From Flexivirga alba (GTDB lineage: Bacteria; Actinomycetota; Actinomycetes; Actinomycetales; Dermatophilaceae), in the NCBI RefSeq assembly GCF_042661025.1, contig NZ_JBHSWH010000001.1:2046001-2110000 (forward strand): a stretch of DNA of 64,000 nucleotides, given 5' to 3'. The translations under genes and the position numbers were made by a program. Shown here piece after piece: positions 27,155 to 37,101 of this stretch (position 1 is its first letter; each line of letters opens with the position of its first letter). Below the pieces are notes generated by a model. That model did no database searches. It was not told the DNA's origin and was given only the letters and a program-made list of their open reading frames with translations.

Positions 27155-29734
27155 TCAGTCCACGACCTTGCGGCTCAGGCGCCACTGGGTGACCGCGGCA
27201 TACACGGCGGCGAGGACGAGCAACATCGCGATCTCCAGGATGAAGACGCCCGCGGAGTGCTTCCACAACGGATCGGTCTGCGACGCCAGGATGTTGCGGA
27301 CGTCCGTCGTTGCTGCCGATCCGGCATACCCCCAACGGGCCGGCGTCAGCCAGGACACCTGCTCGAGGCCGAGCCGGCCGTTGACCGGGAAGAGCCCGCC
27401 ACACAGCGCCAGCTGCGCCATGATCGAGATGACGAGCGCGGGCATGGCCTGCTCGGAGGTCTTGACCACGCTGGACAACAGCAGACCCAGGGAGGCCGCG
27501 GCGAACGCCGTCAGCCAGCAGGCGACGATGATCTCCAGCATCGGCGACCCGAGCAGGATCGCGCTGTCAGGCATCGGCTTTCGGATGCTGACCAGCCCGA
27601 CCATCAGGATCGACTGCAGCAGGTTGAGCACGCCGAAGATCGTCAGCTTGCCGGCCAGATAGGCCTGCGGCGACAGCCCGACGGCCTTCTCGCGCTGGTA
27701 GATCGCGCGTTCGCCGACCAGCTCACGGATCGTCGCGGCGGTGCCCATGAACACCGCGCCGATGATCAGGAAGACCAGCAGTTGCAGCGGCTCGGTGGTG
27801 TGGAAGTGCACGTCTCCCGGGCTGCGGCCGATCGGCGGTTGCTGCTTCAGCCCGAAGTCGCCCGGCACCAGCATCGCCACCAGAGCGAGCGCGATCGGCA
27901 GCACGAGCATGAAGACGGAATACCCGCGGTCGGCGAGTATGACGCGGACGTGCCGCCTGGCCAGCGTCGACAGCTGGGACGGGATGCTCTGCTGCCGCGG
28001 CGGCTTCTCCAACGGCGGTGGCTCACGTCGTGGCGCGCTCAGCGGGCCCTCGACCTGCTCGTCCTCCAGCGGCGACTCCTTGAAGTGCCGTTGCGCACCG
28101 TTCGGGTCGGCGACGACCGAGGTGAAGATGTCGGCGAAGTCGTCCTTGCCGAAGAACGACAGCATCTCGTTCGGTGGGCCGAAGTAGGCGACCTTGCCAC
28201 CGGGAGCCAGCAACAACACCTTGTCGCACACGTTGAGGTTGGCGACGCTGTGTGTGATGACGCCGACGGTGCGGCCTCCGTCGGCCAGCTGCCGCAGCGT
28301 CTGCATGACCTGCTTGTCCAGACCCGGGTCGAGACCGGAGGTCGGCTCGTCGAGGAAGAGCAGCGACGGCTGGGTCAGCAACTCCAGTGCCACCGAGGTG
28401 CGCTTGCGCTGGCCACCGGACAGCTTGTCGACGCGGGTGTGCGCATGCTCGGTGAGACCGAGCTCGGCCATTACCTCGTCGACGCGTTGCTCCCGCAACT
28501 CCTTGGGCAGGTCGTCCGGGAAGCGCAACTCCGCGGCGAAGCGCAGTGCCTGCTGGACGGTGAGTTGCCGGTGGACGACGTCGTCCTGCGGAACGACACC
28601 GATGCGATGTCGCAGGTCCTGGAAGTTCTGGTAGAGATCTCGACCGTCGTAGTAGACCTCGCCCTCGGTGGCCGGCTGCGAACCGATCAGCGCCTTGAGC
28701 ATCGTCGACTTGCCGGCCCCGGACGGGCCGATGATCGCCAGCAGGCTCGAACCCTCCAGGGCGAAGGAGACGTCGTCCAGCAGCTTCTTGCCGTCCGGCA
28801 GCGTGAAGCTGAGGTGGTTGGCCACGAAGTTGACGTCGCCTTCGTCGACGCTGGCGACGAGTTGGCCGTGCCGGACGGTGAAGCGGGAGTGGCCGACGGC
28901 CAGCAGGTCGCCTTCGCCGAGGTGGGCGCCGGTGATGCGTTGACCGTTGACGTAGGTGCCGTTGCGGCTGCCGAGGTCCTGCACGTCATACCCGCCGCGG
29001 GCCGGAACCAGGCGAGCGTGCTGACGGGAGGCAAGCAGGTCGTCCACGACGATCTGGTTCTCCAGGCCGCGGCCGATCGTGATGGCACCACCATGGCTGC
29101 CGGCCGGACCGGAATCCACCGGCAGGACCTGCGGCACGGAGCCGGTGACGGTCGCGTGACCGGACCGGTTGATGGGTGCGCGCTGCTCCATCGGGCCGCT
29201 GGGTAGTGAGTAGCGGTCGAAGACGACACCGGTGTTGCTGGGCGCCGACGGGAGCGCGACGCGCTGCTTCTTGGGACGGGTCGGCAACGGCTGGCTCGCG
29301 ACACGGGCCTGCGGGTGGGCCGGCAGCGACACCCCGGCCGCGGACGCGGCGGTCGGAGCAGGTTCCCGCTCGCTGTGGCCGGCGAGTGCCTGCGGGGTGC
29401 GGACCATTGCTCTCGCCGGTGCTGACTCGAAGCGCACCTCCGGCCCGGCGGCGCCGCCGATCCGCAGCGTGCTGCCCGGCCCGACCGTCATCGGCCCGGT
29501 GATTTTGGCCCCGTCCAGGAAGGTGCCGTTGGAACTGCCCAGGTCACTGACAGTGAGTTGGCTGCCGTTCAGCTCCAACTGGGCGTGTCTACGCGATGCG
29601 AGCGCGTCGGTGATCACCAGGTCACAGTCGAGGCCGCGGCCGACCACGAGGGTCTGCCCCGAGTCCAACGAGACGGTGCGGCCCTCGCAGCTGACTCTGA
29701 CGGCGAAGTTGGTAGCGATGGCTGCTGCCCCCAT
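27155..29734 (-). CDS. double FHA - ABCG-type ABC transporter (Rv1747-like)
   Basis: About 859 residues from the ATG at 29734. Domains in order: FHA1 (GQTLVVGRGLDCDLVITDALASRRHAQLELN...GSSNGTFLDG), a Pro/Ala linker, FHA2 (ITIGRGLENQIVVDDLLASRQHARLV...GSRNGTYVNG), an ABC ATPase (GPSGAGKST, LSGGQRKRTSVALELL, LLFLDEPTSGLDPG, VITHSVAN) and an ABC2 membrane domain with six helices. The layout matches mycobacterial Rv1747, whose FHA domains bind a kinase-phosphorylated Thr. The following (upstream) gene encodes another FHA protein, so Ser/Thr-kinase control is likely. Substrate unknown. Confidence 0.9.
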   Translation of the reverse strand: MGAAAIATNFAVRVSCEGRTVSLDSGQTLVVGRGLDCDLVITDALASRRHAQLELNGSQLTVSDLGSSNGTFLDGAKITGPMTVGPGSTLRIGGAAGPEVRFESAPARAMVRTPQALAGHSEREPAPTAASAAGVSLPAHPQARVASQPLPTRPKKQRVALPSAPSNTGVVFDRYSLPSGPMEQRAPINRSGHATVTGSVPQVLPVDSGPAGSHGGAITIGRGLENQIVVDDLLASRQHARLVPARGGYDVQDLGSRNGTYVNGQRITGAHLGEGDLLAVGHSRFTVRHGQLVASVDEGDVNFVANHLSFTLPDGKKLLDDVSFALEGSSLLAIIGPSGAGKSTMLKALIGSQPATEGEVYYDGRDLYQNFQDLRHRIGVVPQDDVVHRQLTVQQALRFAAELRFPDDLPKELREQRVDEVMAELGLTEHAHTRVDKLSGGQRKRTSVALELLTQPSLLFLDEPTSGLDPGLDKQVMQTLRQLADGGRTVGVITHSVANLNVCDKVLLLAPGGKVAYFGPPNEMLSFFGKDDFADIFTSVVADPNGAQRHFKESPLEDEQVEGPLSAPRREPPPLEKPPRQQSIPSQLSTLARRHVRVILADRGYSVFMLVLPIALALVAMLVPGDFGLKQQPPIGRSPGDVHFHTTEPLQLLVFLIIGAVFMGTAATIRELVGERAIYQREKAVGLSPQAYLAGKLTIFGVLNLLQSILMVGLVSIRKPMPDSAILLGSPMLEIIVACWLTAFAAASLGLLLSSVVKTSEQAMPALVISIMAQLALCGGLFPVNGRLGLEQVSWLTPARWGYAGSAATTDVRNILASQTDPLWKHSAGVFILEIAMLLVLAAVYAAVTQWRLSRKVVD

Positions 29735-29842
29735 GTATGTCGATGCGGCGCAGCGTCGCTGCGTCCCCTTACCGGCGCACCCGACGTTCGGTTCGTCCCT
29801 CGGGTGACTCAAATTGAGTGCACCCTATCGAGGACCGACTGC

Positions 29843-30772
29843 TCAGACGTTCAACAGCCACCCATCGCGTACTTCGAAGGTCGCCGCGCCGATCCCGATG
29901 CGGTCGCCCTCCGACAAGTGCGTGCGTTCGACGCGCCGTCCATTGACGTAGGTTCCGTTGCGACTGCCGAGATCTTCCAGGATGAGTCCGTCGGAGTCCG
30001 CGGTGATCCGCACGTGGTGCCGCGACACGAGCATGTCGTCGAGCACGATGGAGTTCTCGCGGCCGCGGCCGATGGTCAGCGCCTCGGGCTCCGGCTCGGC
30101 TGCCGGCTCCTGCACTGCGGGCGTCGTGACCGTCGCGGCCTCGTTGAACGACGTGTCCTGCTGCGCCGGGGCGTCATACGACGGCCACTGCTGCTGTTGC
30201 TGCGGAGGCGCTGGTTGCTGGGGCGCCTGCTGTTGCGGCGGTGCCTGGTAGTCGGCGACCGGTGGCTGGTATTGCTCGGCCGGTGCCTGGTAGTGCTCGG
30301 CGACCGGAGCGGGCGAGGCCTGGAACGGCTGGGGCGCGGCGCCCTGCTGCGCCTCCTGCGAGGAGTGCCATTGATCGGCGACCTCCTGCGCGGTCTGCGC
30401 GGTGCCACCGGAGACCCAGGGCTGGTCGTGGCCGGCCGGGGGAGCGAACTGCTGTGGCTCGGGAGCGGGCGGTGCCTGCGGAGCCGGGGCCGGCGGCGCG
30501 AACGCGGCCGGTCCGCGCCAGGGAGCTTGGTCCGCCTGCGGCGGTGCGGAGCTCCAGTCGATCTGAGTCGGCTGCGGCGGCTCGGGCTGCGGCGGCCCCC
30601 ACTGCTGGCTGCCCTGCGGCGCACCCCACTGCTGGTCCTGCTCGTATGGCGGAGGCTGCGGCGCACCTTGCGCGTGGCCCGCGTCATACCCCTGACCGGG
30701 CTGTTGCGGGTTCGGCGATTGACCCCATTGCTGCTGGTATTCCGGCTGCGAGGGGTCGTACGGGTTGCTCAT
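29843..30772 (-). CDS. Pro/Gln-rich FHA domain protein
   Basis: 309 residues from the ATG at 30772. The first ~220 residues are a low-complexity Pro/Gln/Ala-rich region with tandem QxxQxP-like repeats (PYDPSQPEYQQQWGQSPN; QAPPQQQAPQQPAPPQQQQQ). The C-terminus is an FHA domain (LTIGRGRENSIVLDDMLVSRHHVRITADSDG...GSRNGTYVNGRRVERTHL). Such disordered FHA proteins act as phosphothreonine-reading scaffolds. Same strand as the FHA-ABC gene 108 bp downstream. Confidence 0.85.
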   Translation of the reverse strand: MSNPYDPSQPEYQQQWGQSPNPQQPGQGYDAGHAQGAPQPPPYEQDQQWGAPQGSQQWGPPQPEPPQPTQIDWSSAPPQADQAPWRGPAAFAPPAPAPQAPPAPEPQQFAPPAGHDQPWVSGGTAQTAQEVADQWHSSQEAQQGAAPQPFQASPAPVAEHYQAPAEQYQPPVADYQAPPQQQAPQQPAPPQQQQQWPSYDAPAQQDTSFNEAATVTTPAVQEPAAEPEPEALTIGRGRENSIVLDDMLVSRHHVRITADSDGLILEDLGSRNGTYVNGRRVERTHLSEGDRIGIGAATFEVRDGWLLNV

Positions 30773-30953
30773 CGAAAGCCTCCGTTGGATCTGGCACGCA
30801 CTGCTGAGGGTATGAGGTCGGCCACGTGACCTACGCACACAGTGCCCAAGCGTAACCCGCGACGAAAACCGGGCCGTCTGGTTCGACTAACCTGAGAGGT
30901 GGGAGCCAGCCACACAACCCAGTCGTAGTTTCGTCGACAAGAGGCAGGTGCCG

Positions 30954-32405
30954 ATGACCGAGTCAACCCCCGTCCGCCAGGAAGACCCACTCCCAGCACA
31001 CGGGCATCTGCCCACCGACCGGCACCGCGTGGTGATCATCGGTTCGGGCTTCGGTGGCCTTTTCGCAGCGCGCAAGTTTGCCGGTGAAGACGTCGACGTG
31101 ACGCTGATCTCGACGACGGCCTACCACCTGTTCCAGCCGCTGCTCTATCAGGTGGCGACCGGGATCCTGTCCGAAGGACTGATCGCCCCGACCACCCGTG
31201 AGGTGCTCGCGAAGCAGAAGAACGTCGAGGTCGCGTTCGGCACCGTCACCGACATCGACCTGGAGGCGCAGACCGTCACCGCGTCCGCCCTCACGGTCCG
31301 GACCAGTTACGACTACGACTCGCTGATCGTTGCGGCCGGTGCCGGGCAGTCCTACTTCGGCAACGACCACTTCGCGGAGTTCGCGCCCGGTATGAAGAGC
31401 ATCGACGACGCACTGGAGTTGCGAGCGCGCATCTTCGGCGCCTTCGAGCTCGCCGAGCTGGCAGCGGCATCCGGGCGCGACGAGGACCTCGACCGGTTGA
31501 TGACCTTCGTCGTCGTCGGCGCCGGGCCCACCGGTGTCGAGATGGCCGGCCAGATCGCCGAGTTGTCCAGTCGCACCCTTCCGCACGACTTCCGGCACAT
31601 CGCTGCCGAGAAGGCGCACGTGATCCTGCTCGACGGCGCCGACCAGGTGCTGGGCAGCTTCGGCTCCCGGCTCGGCAAGAAGGCCAAGAAGCGACTGCTC
31701 GAGATGGGCGTGGACGTCCGGCTCAACGCGATGGTCACCGACGTGGACGGGGCCGGAATCGAATACCGCAACGCGTCGGGCGAGACGGTGCAGATCCCTG
31801 CGCTGACGAAGGTCTGGGCGGCGGGTGTGCAGGCCAGCAGCCTCGGTAAGACCCTCTCCGAGCAGACCGGCGCCGACCTGGATCGCGCGGGCCGCATCTC
31901 GGTCAACCCCGACCTGACGCTGCCGAGTCACCCGGAGGTTTACGTCGTCGGCGACATGATCTCGCTGGACAACCTGCCCGGTGTCGCACAGGTCGCCATA
32001 CAGGGCGGGAAGTTCGCGGCCAAGCAGATCCTGCACCGCCTGAAGGGCGACGCGACGGACCCGAAGTTCCACTACTTCGACAAGGGATCGATGGCGACCA
32101 TCTCGCGGTTCAGCGCGGTCGCGAGCGTCGGCAAGCTGCGTATGTCGGGCTTCCTCGCCTGGCTGATGTGGTTGGGCGTGCACCTCTGGTACATCATCGG
32201 ATTCAAGAGCCAGATCGGGACGTTCTTCCATTGGGCGGTGTCGTTCCTCGGCCGCTCGCGTGGCGAGCGGACGGCGACCGAGCAGCAGATCTTCGCCCGC
32301 AGCGCGTTGAAGCAGCTCGGTGACGAATTCGACCCGAAGCTGCGCCTGAGTGCTGGGCGCCCGATGCCCGAGCGTTCGCGCAAGTCCGGCGACCAACCGT
32401 CCTGA
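30954..32405 (+). CDS. ndh: type II NADH dehydrogenase
   Basis: 483 residues; non-proton-pumping NADH:quinone oxidoreductase at the inner membrane face. Seen: FAD-binding VVIIGSGFGGLFAARKF, quinone-site region STTAYHLFQPLLYQVATGILSEG, NADH-binding VVVGAGPTGVEMAGQIAEL, second FAD motif VYVVGDMISLDNLPGVAQVAIQGGKFAA and a C-terminal membrane anchor (LAWLMWLGVHLWYIIGF). The ATG at 30954 follows a GAGGCAGGTG stretch. Divergent from the FHA gene. Confidence 0.92.
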   Translation: MTESTPVRQEDPLPAHGHLPTDRHRVVIIGSGFGGLFAARKFAGEDVDVTLISTTAYHLFQPLLYQVATGILSEGLIAPTTREVLAKQKNVEVAFGTVTDIDLEAQTVTASALTVRTSYDYDSLIVAAGAGQSYFGNDHFAEFAPGMKSIDDALELRARIFGAFELAELAAASGRDEDLDRLMTFVVVGAGPTGVEMAGQIAELSSRTLPHDFRHIAAEKAHVILLDGADQVLGSFGSRLGKKAKKRLLEMGVDVRLNAMVTDVDGAGIEYRNASGETVQIPALTKVWAAGVQASSLGKTLSEQTGADLDRAGRISVNPDLTLPSHPEVYVVGDMISLDNLPGVAQVAIQGGKFAAKQILHRLKGDATDPKFHYFDKGSMATISRFSAVASVGKLRMSGFLAWLMWLGVHLWYIIGFKSQIGTFFHWAVSFLGRSRGERTATEQQIFARSALKQLGDEFDPKLRLSAGRPMPERSRKSGDQPS

Positions 32406-32413
32406 CGCCTTGA

Positions 32414-32505
32414 GCCGGCCGAGCGTCGTCCTGAGGAGCCCGTGAGGGACGAGCGGGCGTCACGAAGGGGGGCGGGGGAGTGAAGCGGAGGAGCGTCTCA
32501 AGGTC
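32414..32505. repeat. REP-like extragenic repeat
   Basis: Contains CGGCCGAGCG, then GCGGGGGAGTGAAGCGGAGG, then AGCGTCTCAAGGTC, a diverged copy of the repeat family also seen at 49356, 50471, 59862, 61325 and 63125. It sits between ndh and its terminator. Confidence 0.65.
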
Positions 32506-32514
32506 GGCATACCG

Positions 32515-32551
32515 CGAGGAGGCGCCGGGTGCATCACCCGGCGCCTCCTCG
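32515..32551. terminator. bidirectional hairpin terminator
   Basis: Perfect 17-bp stem (CGAGGAGGCGCCGGGTG and its complement) with a CAT loop, between the convergent ndh and small HhH-like gene. No clear T-run, as is common in high-GC actinomycetes. Confidence 0.8.
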
Positions 32552-32563
32552 TCGTGACGTTGG

Positions 32564-32788
32564 TCAGCCTTCGTGCTTCTCCAACGCGACGAGCACGCCG
32601 GCGGTCGCGAAGTACTTGTTGGAGCCGAGGTCCCGCACGGTCTTGATGCCGAGCAGGTCCTTCAGCGCTTCTGTATGGCGGGGCGTCAGGCCGGCGAGAG
32701 CATCGACCGGTGCGTCGAGAATCTCCGTGAGGCTCTTGTCCTCGTAGGCCTTGTCGAGCTTCTTGGCGAGATTGACCGAGACTGCCAT
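32564..32788 (-). CDS. small helix-hairpin-helix-like protein
   Basis: 74 residues from the ATG at 32788 (MAVSVNLAKKLDKAYEDKSL). The middle (LDAPVDALAGLTPRHTEALKDLLGIKTVRDLGSNKYF) resembles a helix-hairpin-helix/DUF4332-type motif. GAAGGACGTGCC lies just upstream, with GAAGGA as a plausible ribosome binding site. Function unknown. Confidence 0.65.
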   Translation of the reverse strand: MAVSVNLAKKLDKAYEDKSLTEILDAPVDALAGLTPRHTEALKDLLGIKTVRDLGSNKYFATAGVLVALEKHEG

Positions 32789-32939
32789 GGCACGTCCTTC
32801 GCAGTTGTGATTCGTTGTCGCTGCCAGCCCACAGTGGGCAGGGGCATTCGTGATCGTTCCGCGTGTGGCGGCTGGTGGCAAGGGGCGGCGCGGGACTCCC
32901 AGGAAGTGCACGGTTTTGCCGGGTCCGTAGGGTGCCTGC

Positions 32940-34214
32940 ATGCGGCCTCATTACCCGATCGCGTCCCACCGCCTCGACAACGGATTACGAGTCGTCGTTT
33001 CGACCGACCACTCGGTGCCGACCGTCGCGGTCAACCTCTGGGTCGGTGTGGGGTCCAGGCACGAACAGCCGGGCCGTACCGGCCTGGCCCATCTGTTCGA
33101 GCACTTGATGTTTCAGGGGTCGGAGAACGTCGCCGAAGGGGAGCATTTCTCGGCCTTGCTCGCGCAGGGGGCGCAGCTGAACGCGACCACCTGGGTGGAC
33201 CGCACCAACTACTTCGAGGTGGTGCCCACCGGTGCGCTGGAGCTGGCGTTGTGGCTGGAGGCCGACCGGCACGGCAGACTCCTGCCGGCGCTGACCCAGG
33301 CGAACCTCGACAACCAGCGCGACGTGGTCAAGGAGGAGAAGCGACAGCGCTACGACAACGTGCCCTACGGCACCGCGTATGCCGAGCTGACCTCGCTCGT
33401 GTTTCCCGAGGGGCACCCCTACCACCACACGACGATCGGCTCGATGGACGACCTCGACGCGGCGTCGTTGACCGACGTTCGCGACTTCTACAGCCACCAC
33501 TACCGGCCGAACAACACGGTGCTGACGCTGGTCGGTGACATCGACCCGGATGACGGATTTGCCCTGGTGGCAAAGTATTTCGATGAGCTGACCAACCCTG
33601 ACGCACCCGCCGACCGGCCCCTGGAGCAACCGCTTCCGCCGCTGTCGGAGCCGGGTCGGCTGGAGCGCACCTGCGATGTGCCCTCCGACCGTCTCTATTT
33701 CGGTTTCCGCTTACCGCCCGGCGGCACCGGCGACTTCATCTCGGCCGAGCTGGCCTTCGACGTGCTGGCCGGGCTGGCGACCTCGCGGCTCTACCGGCGG
33801 CTGGTTCGTCGGGACCAATCGGTCACGCACGTCTCGCGCAACGCGGGCGCACGCGTCGACGGCACCTCGATGGGTGCCCTGATCGTCGATGTGGCGGACG
33901 GTGTCACGGTCGAGCAGGTGGAAGAAGGCGTCGGCGAGGAGCTGCGCCGGCTGGCGACCGAGCAGCCGACCGACTCCGAAATGGTGGCGGTGCTCGCGGA
34001 CGTCGAGCGATGGTGGTTGCAGAGCCTCGCGCAGCCCGACGAGCGCGCGGACGTGATCAGCGGCAACACGCTGCTGTATGACGACCCCGACCACCTCAAC
34101 ACCTACCTCGACCGGGTCACAGCAATGACCGCTGCGGACGTCGCGGCGAGCGCTGCAACCTACGCCCGGCCGGAGTCGGCCGCGGTCGTCGTCTACCGCA
34201 AGGAGCAGAACTGA
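32940..34214 (+). CDS. M16 family zinc metalloprotease, catalytic subunit
   Basis: 424 residues. Seen: inverted zinc motif HLFEHLMF (H51, E54, H55) with the distal Glu ligand near residue 132 (DVVKEEKRQRYDN), GHPYHHTTIGSMDDL, and the second M16 domain. No signal peptide, so cytoplasmic. Its stop overlaps the ATG of the next M16 gene, which lacks the zinc motif. The two should form a heterodimer as in mitochondrial processing peptidase-like bacterial pairs. Confidence 0.9.
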   Translation: MRPHYPIASHRLDNGLRVVVSTDHSVPTVAVNLWVGVGSRHEQPGRTGLAHLFEHLMFQGSENVAEGEHFSALLAQGAQLNATTWVDRTNYFEVVPTGALELALWLEADRHGRLLPALTQANLDNQRDVVKEEKRQRYDNVPYGTAYAELTSLVFPEGHPYHHTTIGSMDDLDAASLTDVRDFYSHHYRPNNTVLTLVGDIDPDDGFALVAKYFDELTNPDAPADRPLEQPLPPLSEPGRLERTCDVPSDRLYFGFRLPPGGTGDFISAELAFDVLAGLATSRLYRRLVRRDQSVTHVSRNAGARVDGTSMGALIVDVADGVTVEQVEEGVGEELRRLATEQPTDSEMVAVLADVERWWLQSLAQPDERADVISGNTLLYDDPDHLNTYLDRVTAMTAADVAASAATYARPESAAVVVYRKEQN

Positions 34215-35557
34215 TGGTGCAGCCCCGCCCCGTCGTACCCGTCGCGCAGCCGTGGGAGTTCCCGACCGGCACACGACAAACGCTCAGCAACGGCATCGAG
34301 GTGCTGCTCTACAACCGCCCCGGGCAGCACATCACCTCCACCCGGTTGCTGGTCCCGTCGCCGATCGCAGTGGAGCCGCGCGAGCTTGAGGGCGTCGCCA
34401 CGATGGTGGCCCGCACGATGGACGAGGGCACCCGCAGCCACACCGCGGACGAGATGGCAGAGCTCTTCGAGTTGAGCGGCATCGCCTACGGCGCTGGGTA
34501 TGGCGCACAAGGGCTGACCCTCGAAACCGATGCGACAGCAGGCAAATCCGCACAAGGCTGGGCGTTGCTGACCGAGTGTCTGCAGGAGCCGGTCTTCCCC
34601 GAGACTGAGGTCTCCAGGCACATGCACCAGCGGCTGTCCGAGATCGAGCATGAGGCCGCCTCGCCCGATGCGCGCGCTGCCAAGGAGTGGGCCGCGAACT
34701 TCTACGACCAGCGGTCGCGGGCGGCGCGGCCGGCTGGTGGCACGACCGAGACCGTGAGTGCGATCACCGCAGCGGAGTGCGCGACCTTCCACGCCCAGTG
34801 GGTCCGTCCGCAGGGTGCGACCGTCGTGGTCGCCGGTGAGTTCGACGAGGCGAAGACCCTGCGTGACCTCGACGCGACCCTGGGCGCCTGGCAGGTGGAC
34901 GGCGTTGCGCCGCATGATGATTCACCGATCGCAGTGGTGGCCGAAGGTCAGACGCGGGTCCGTTTCGTGCACCGGCCCGGAGCCGTGCAGACCGAGCTCT
35001 ACCTGGGTTCGTTCGGGCCGGACCGACGGGTGGCGGGAGGCTGGGCGCCATACCCCGCACTGAGCTTTGTGCTCGGCGGATCGCCGAACGCCCGGCTGGA
35101 CGCGGTGCTGCGTGAGGAAAAGGGCTACACCTACGGTTTCCGCGCCGTCTTCCGCCCGCGCTCGGAGGGCGGGACGTTCCTGGTGTCCGGCTCGGTGCGT
35201 AGCGACGTGACGGTCGAGGCGACCCGGCTCACCCTGGAGCTCCTCGACGCGGCCAGTGATGGCTTCACCGAGGCGGAGACGCGTGCCGCCACCGACTTCA
35301 TCGGCAAGACCGCTCCGGCTCGTTACGCCACTGCCGACGCCGTTGCCGACGAGGCGGCGGGGCTCCGATCCAATGGTCTGGGAACGGAATTCGTCTCGTC
35401 ATACCTTGAGCAGCTTGCAACGCTGCAGGCTGCCGACCTGGATACCGCGTGGCGCAAGTGGGCCGACCAGCCGCGCACGATCGTGCTGGTCGGCGATGCC
35501 GAGGCGCACGCCGCAGGCGTCCGTGACCTGGGCATCGGCGACGTCACCGTCGTCTGA
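34214..35557 (+). CDS. M16 family protein, non-catalytic partner
   Basis: 447 residues. M16 fold, but the HxxEH position reads EGVATMVARTMDEGT, so no zinc is bound. The C-terminal Arg/Tyr substrate-binding element of non-catalytic subunits is present (REEKGYTYGFRA). Coupled to the catalytic subunit by the ATG overlapping the upstream TGA. Confidence 0.88.
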   Translation: MVQPRPVVPVAQPWEFPTGTRQTLSNGIEVLLYNRPGQHITSTRLLVPSPIAVEPRELEGVATMVARTMDEGTRSHTADEMAELFELSGIAYGAGYGAQGLTLETDATAGKSAQGWALLTECLQEPVFPETEVSRHMHQRLSEIEHEAASPDARAAKEWAANFYDQRSRAARPAGGTTETVSAITAAECATFHAQWVRPQGATVVVAGEFDEAKTLRDLDATLGAWQVDGVAPHDDSPIAVVAEGQTRVRFVHRPGAVQTELYLGSFGPDRRVAGGWAPYPALSFVLGGSPNARLDAVLREEKGYTYGFRAVFRPRSEGGTFLVSGSVRSDVTVEATRLTLELLDAASDGFTEAETRAATDFIGKTAPARYATADAVADEAAGLRSNGLGTEFVSSYLEQLATLQAADLDTAWRKWADQPRTIVLVGDAEAHAAGVRDLGIGDVTVV

Positions 35558-35597
35558 AAATGCGGGTCGAGCGCCGTATCGCGACTGTTCTCTGCCC

Positions 35598-36920
35598 TCA
35601 CACCTTGGTGCGCTTGCGCCGGCGCACCGACCGCACGGTGAGCGGGCCGACCAGGCGGGGGCCGGACAGTCGCTGCTCCAGCCGGCGACCCTCCCGGCGC
35701 AACGGCTGGGCGATGTATTCACCGAAGATCACCCCTCCGGCGAGCGCGAGGAAGATGACGGAAGCGTTGATCAGCTCGACCAGTCCGCTGGGGTCGTCGG
35801 CCGAGAGGTGAGCCAGCCCGCGATAGACGGACAGGCCGGGCAACAGCGGTACGACGCCGGTCACGACGAGCAACAGGGTAGGGACTTTGACGCGCGCGGC
35901 GATGGTGTAGCTGACGAGGCCGACGCAGGTGGCCGCGACGGCGGAGGGCCACGAGACGCCGAGGCCGGCCCGATAGAGGGCGATGAAGGATGTCGCGGAC
36001 ATCATGCCGAGGAGTGCCGCTGGCAGTAGCGCGCGGTAGGGGGCGTATGACGCGAAAGCGAACGCGCCGGCGCTGATCGCGCCACCGAGAGCCATCTCCG
36101 GCCAGGGTGGGTAGGCAGACGCGCCGGGAGTCAGATTGACCAGTTTGATCCCGAGCGCGGTGGCGACGGTCAGACCACCACTGACTCCCGCGATGACGCC
36201 TGCCGTAGCCAGGGTCGCCTCCATGCATCGAGCTGCCGCGGTGAGCGGGAACCCGGTGAGCGCGTCCTGTACGGCGCCCATGTAGCTCACCCCGGCGAGC
36301 AACAGAATGATGCCGGCGCTGACGATCCGGCTGGGGTGTTCGCTCAGGTGCGTGGCAATGACGAGGACCGCCAGCAGAGTTGCGAAGAGTCCGCCGGCGA
36401 CCTGTTGGTAGAACGTCGGCAGGCGGCGACGTGCGAGGTAGCGCTGGATGAGGTCGATGCCGATCGCGCCCACGAATGCCGCTGCGGCGACGATCGGCTT
36501 CGCCCCGAGCAGCAGTCCGACGCCGAGTCCCATGATGCCCCAGGCGAGCGTGACGACCTTGCGTGAGCGCTCGTGGCCGGACGAGACGATTTGCGCCAGC
36601 CGATTGCGCGCTTCGTCCCTGTCGATGGCTCCGGCGACCAGGTCGCGCACCAGCCAGTCCACGAGTGTGAGGTCCTCGTAGTCGATCTCGCGCTGCCGGA
36701 CGTCACGCACCTGGATCATGCCGGGCTCGTCGGGTGACTCCTGGTGCGTCAGCTGCAGCTCGGTGAACGTCACGCTGGCGCTGACCCCGCGCAGCCCACA
36801 GGCGATGCAGACGTTCTGCATCTGCACGCTGACATCGGCCGCGCCGGCGCCGGATGAGAGGAGCAACTCGCCGACGCGCAGCGCCAGATCGAGGGTGGGA
36901 TAGGTGTCGTCAGTCGTCAT
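35598..36920 (-). CDS. ThrE-family threonine/serine exporter
   Basis: 440 residues. The N-terminal cytoplasmic domain (LALRVGELLLSSGAGAADVSVQMQNVCIACGL) is the DUF1212/ThrE signature. It is followed by about ten membrane helices in two halves (IVAAAAFVGAIGIDLI, GLFATLLAVLVIATHL, GIILLLAGVSYMGA, LLPAALLGMMSATSFIALY, PTLLLVVTGVVPLLPGLSVYRG, ASVIFLALAGGVIFGEYIA). Expected role: proton-coupled amino-acid export. Complete length. Convergent with the M16 pair. Confidence 0.87.
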   Translation of the reverse strand: MTTDDTYPTLDLALRVGELLLSSGAGAADVSVQMQNVCIACGLRGVSASVTFTELQLTHQESPDEPGMIQVRDVRQREIDYEDLTLVDWLVRDLVAGAIDRDEARNRLAQIVSSGHERSRKVVTLAWGIMGLGVGLLLGAKPIVAAAAFVGAIGIDLIQRYLARRRLPTFYQQVAGGLFATLLAVLVIATHLSEHPSRIVSAGIILLLAGVSYMGAVQDALTGFPLTAAARCMEATLATAGVIAGVSGGLTVATALGIKLVNLTPGASAYPPWPEMALGGAISAGAFAFASYAPYRALLPAALLGMMSATSFIALYRAGLGVSWPSAVAATCVGLVSYTIAARVKVPTLLLVVTGVVPLLPGLSVYRGLAHLSADDPSGLVELINASVIFLALAGGVIFGEYIAQPLRREGRRLEQRLSGPRLVGPLTVRSVRRRKRTKV

Positions 36921-37101
36921 CGCGGGTAAGTGTGACCGATGGCACGAGTGGGCACGTGGACCCCCTGGGATCGCTGGAATCTACGGATTGCTCGTGCGCC
37001 ATCGTAACGGCGGGAGCGAGCTGTCGAGTTGACGGTCGGCATCGCTCCTGAAAACGTCGAAGGGTTGTCCGGACACCGTCGACAAGGAGCTGAGTCTCTT
37101 C

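Noticed and set aside
27257..29206. Long + strand open frame (649 codons) opposite the FHA-ABC gene
   Set aside because: A GC-rich antisense shadow with Arg/Gln-rich, domain-free translation; the minus-strand gene has clear FHA and ABC motifs.
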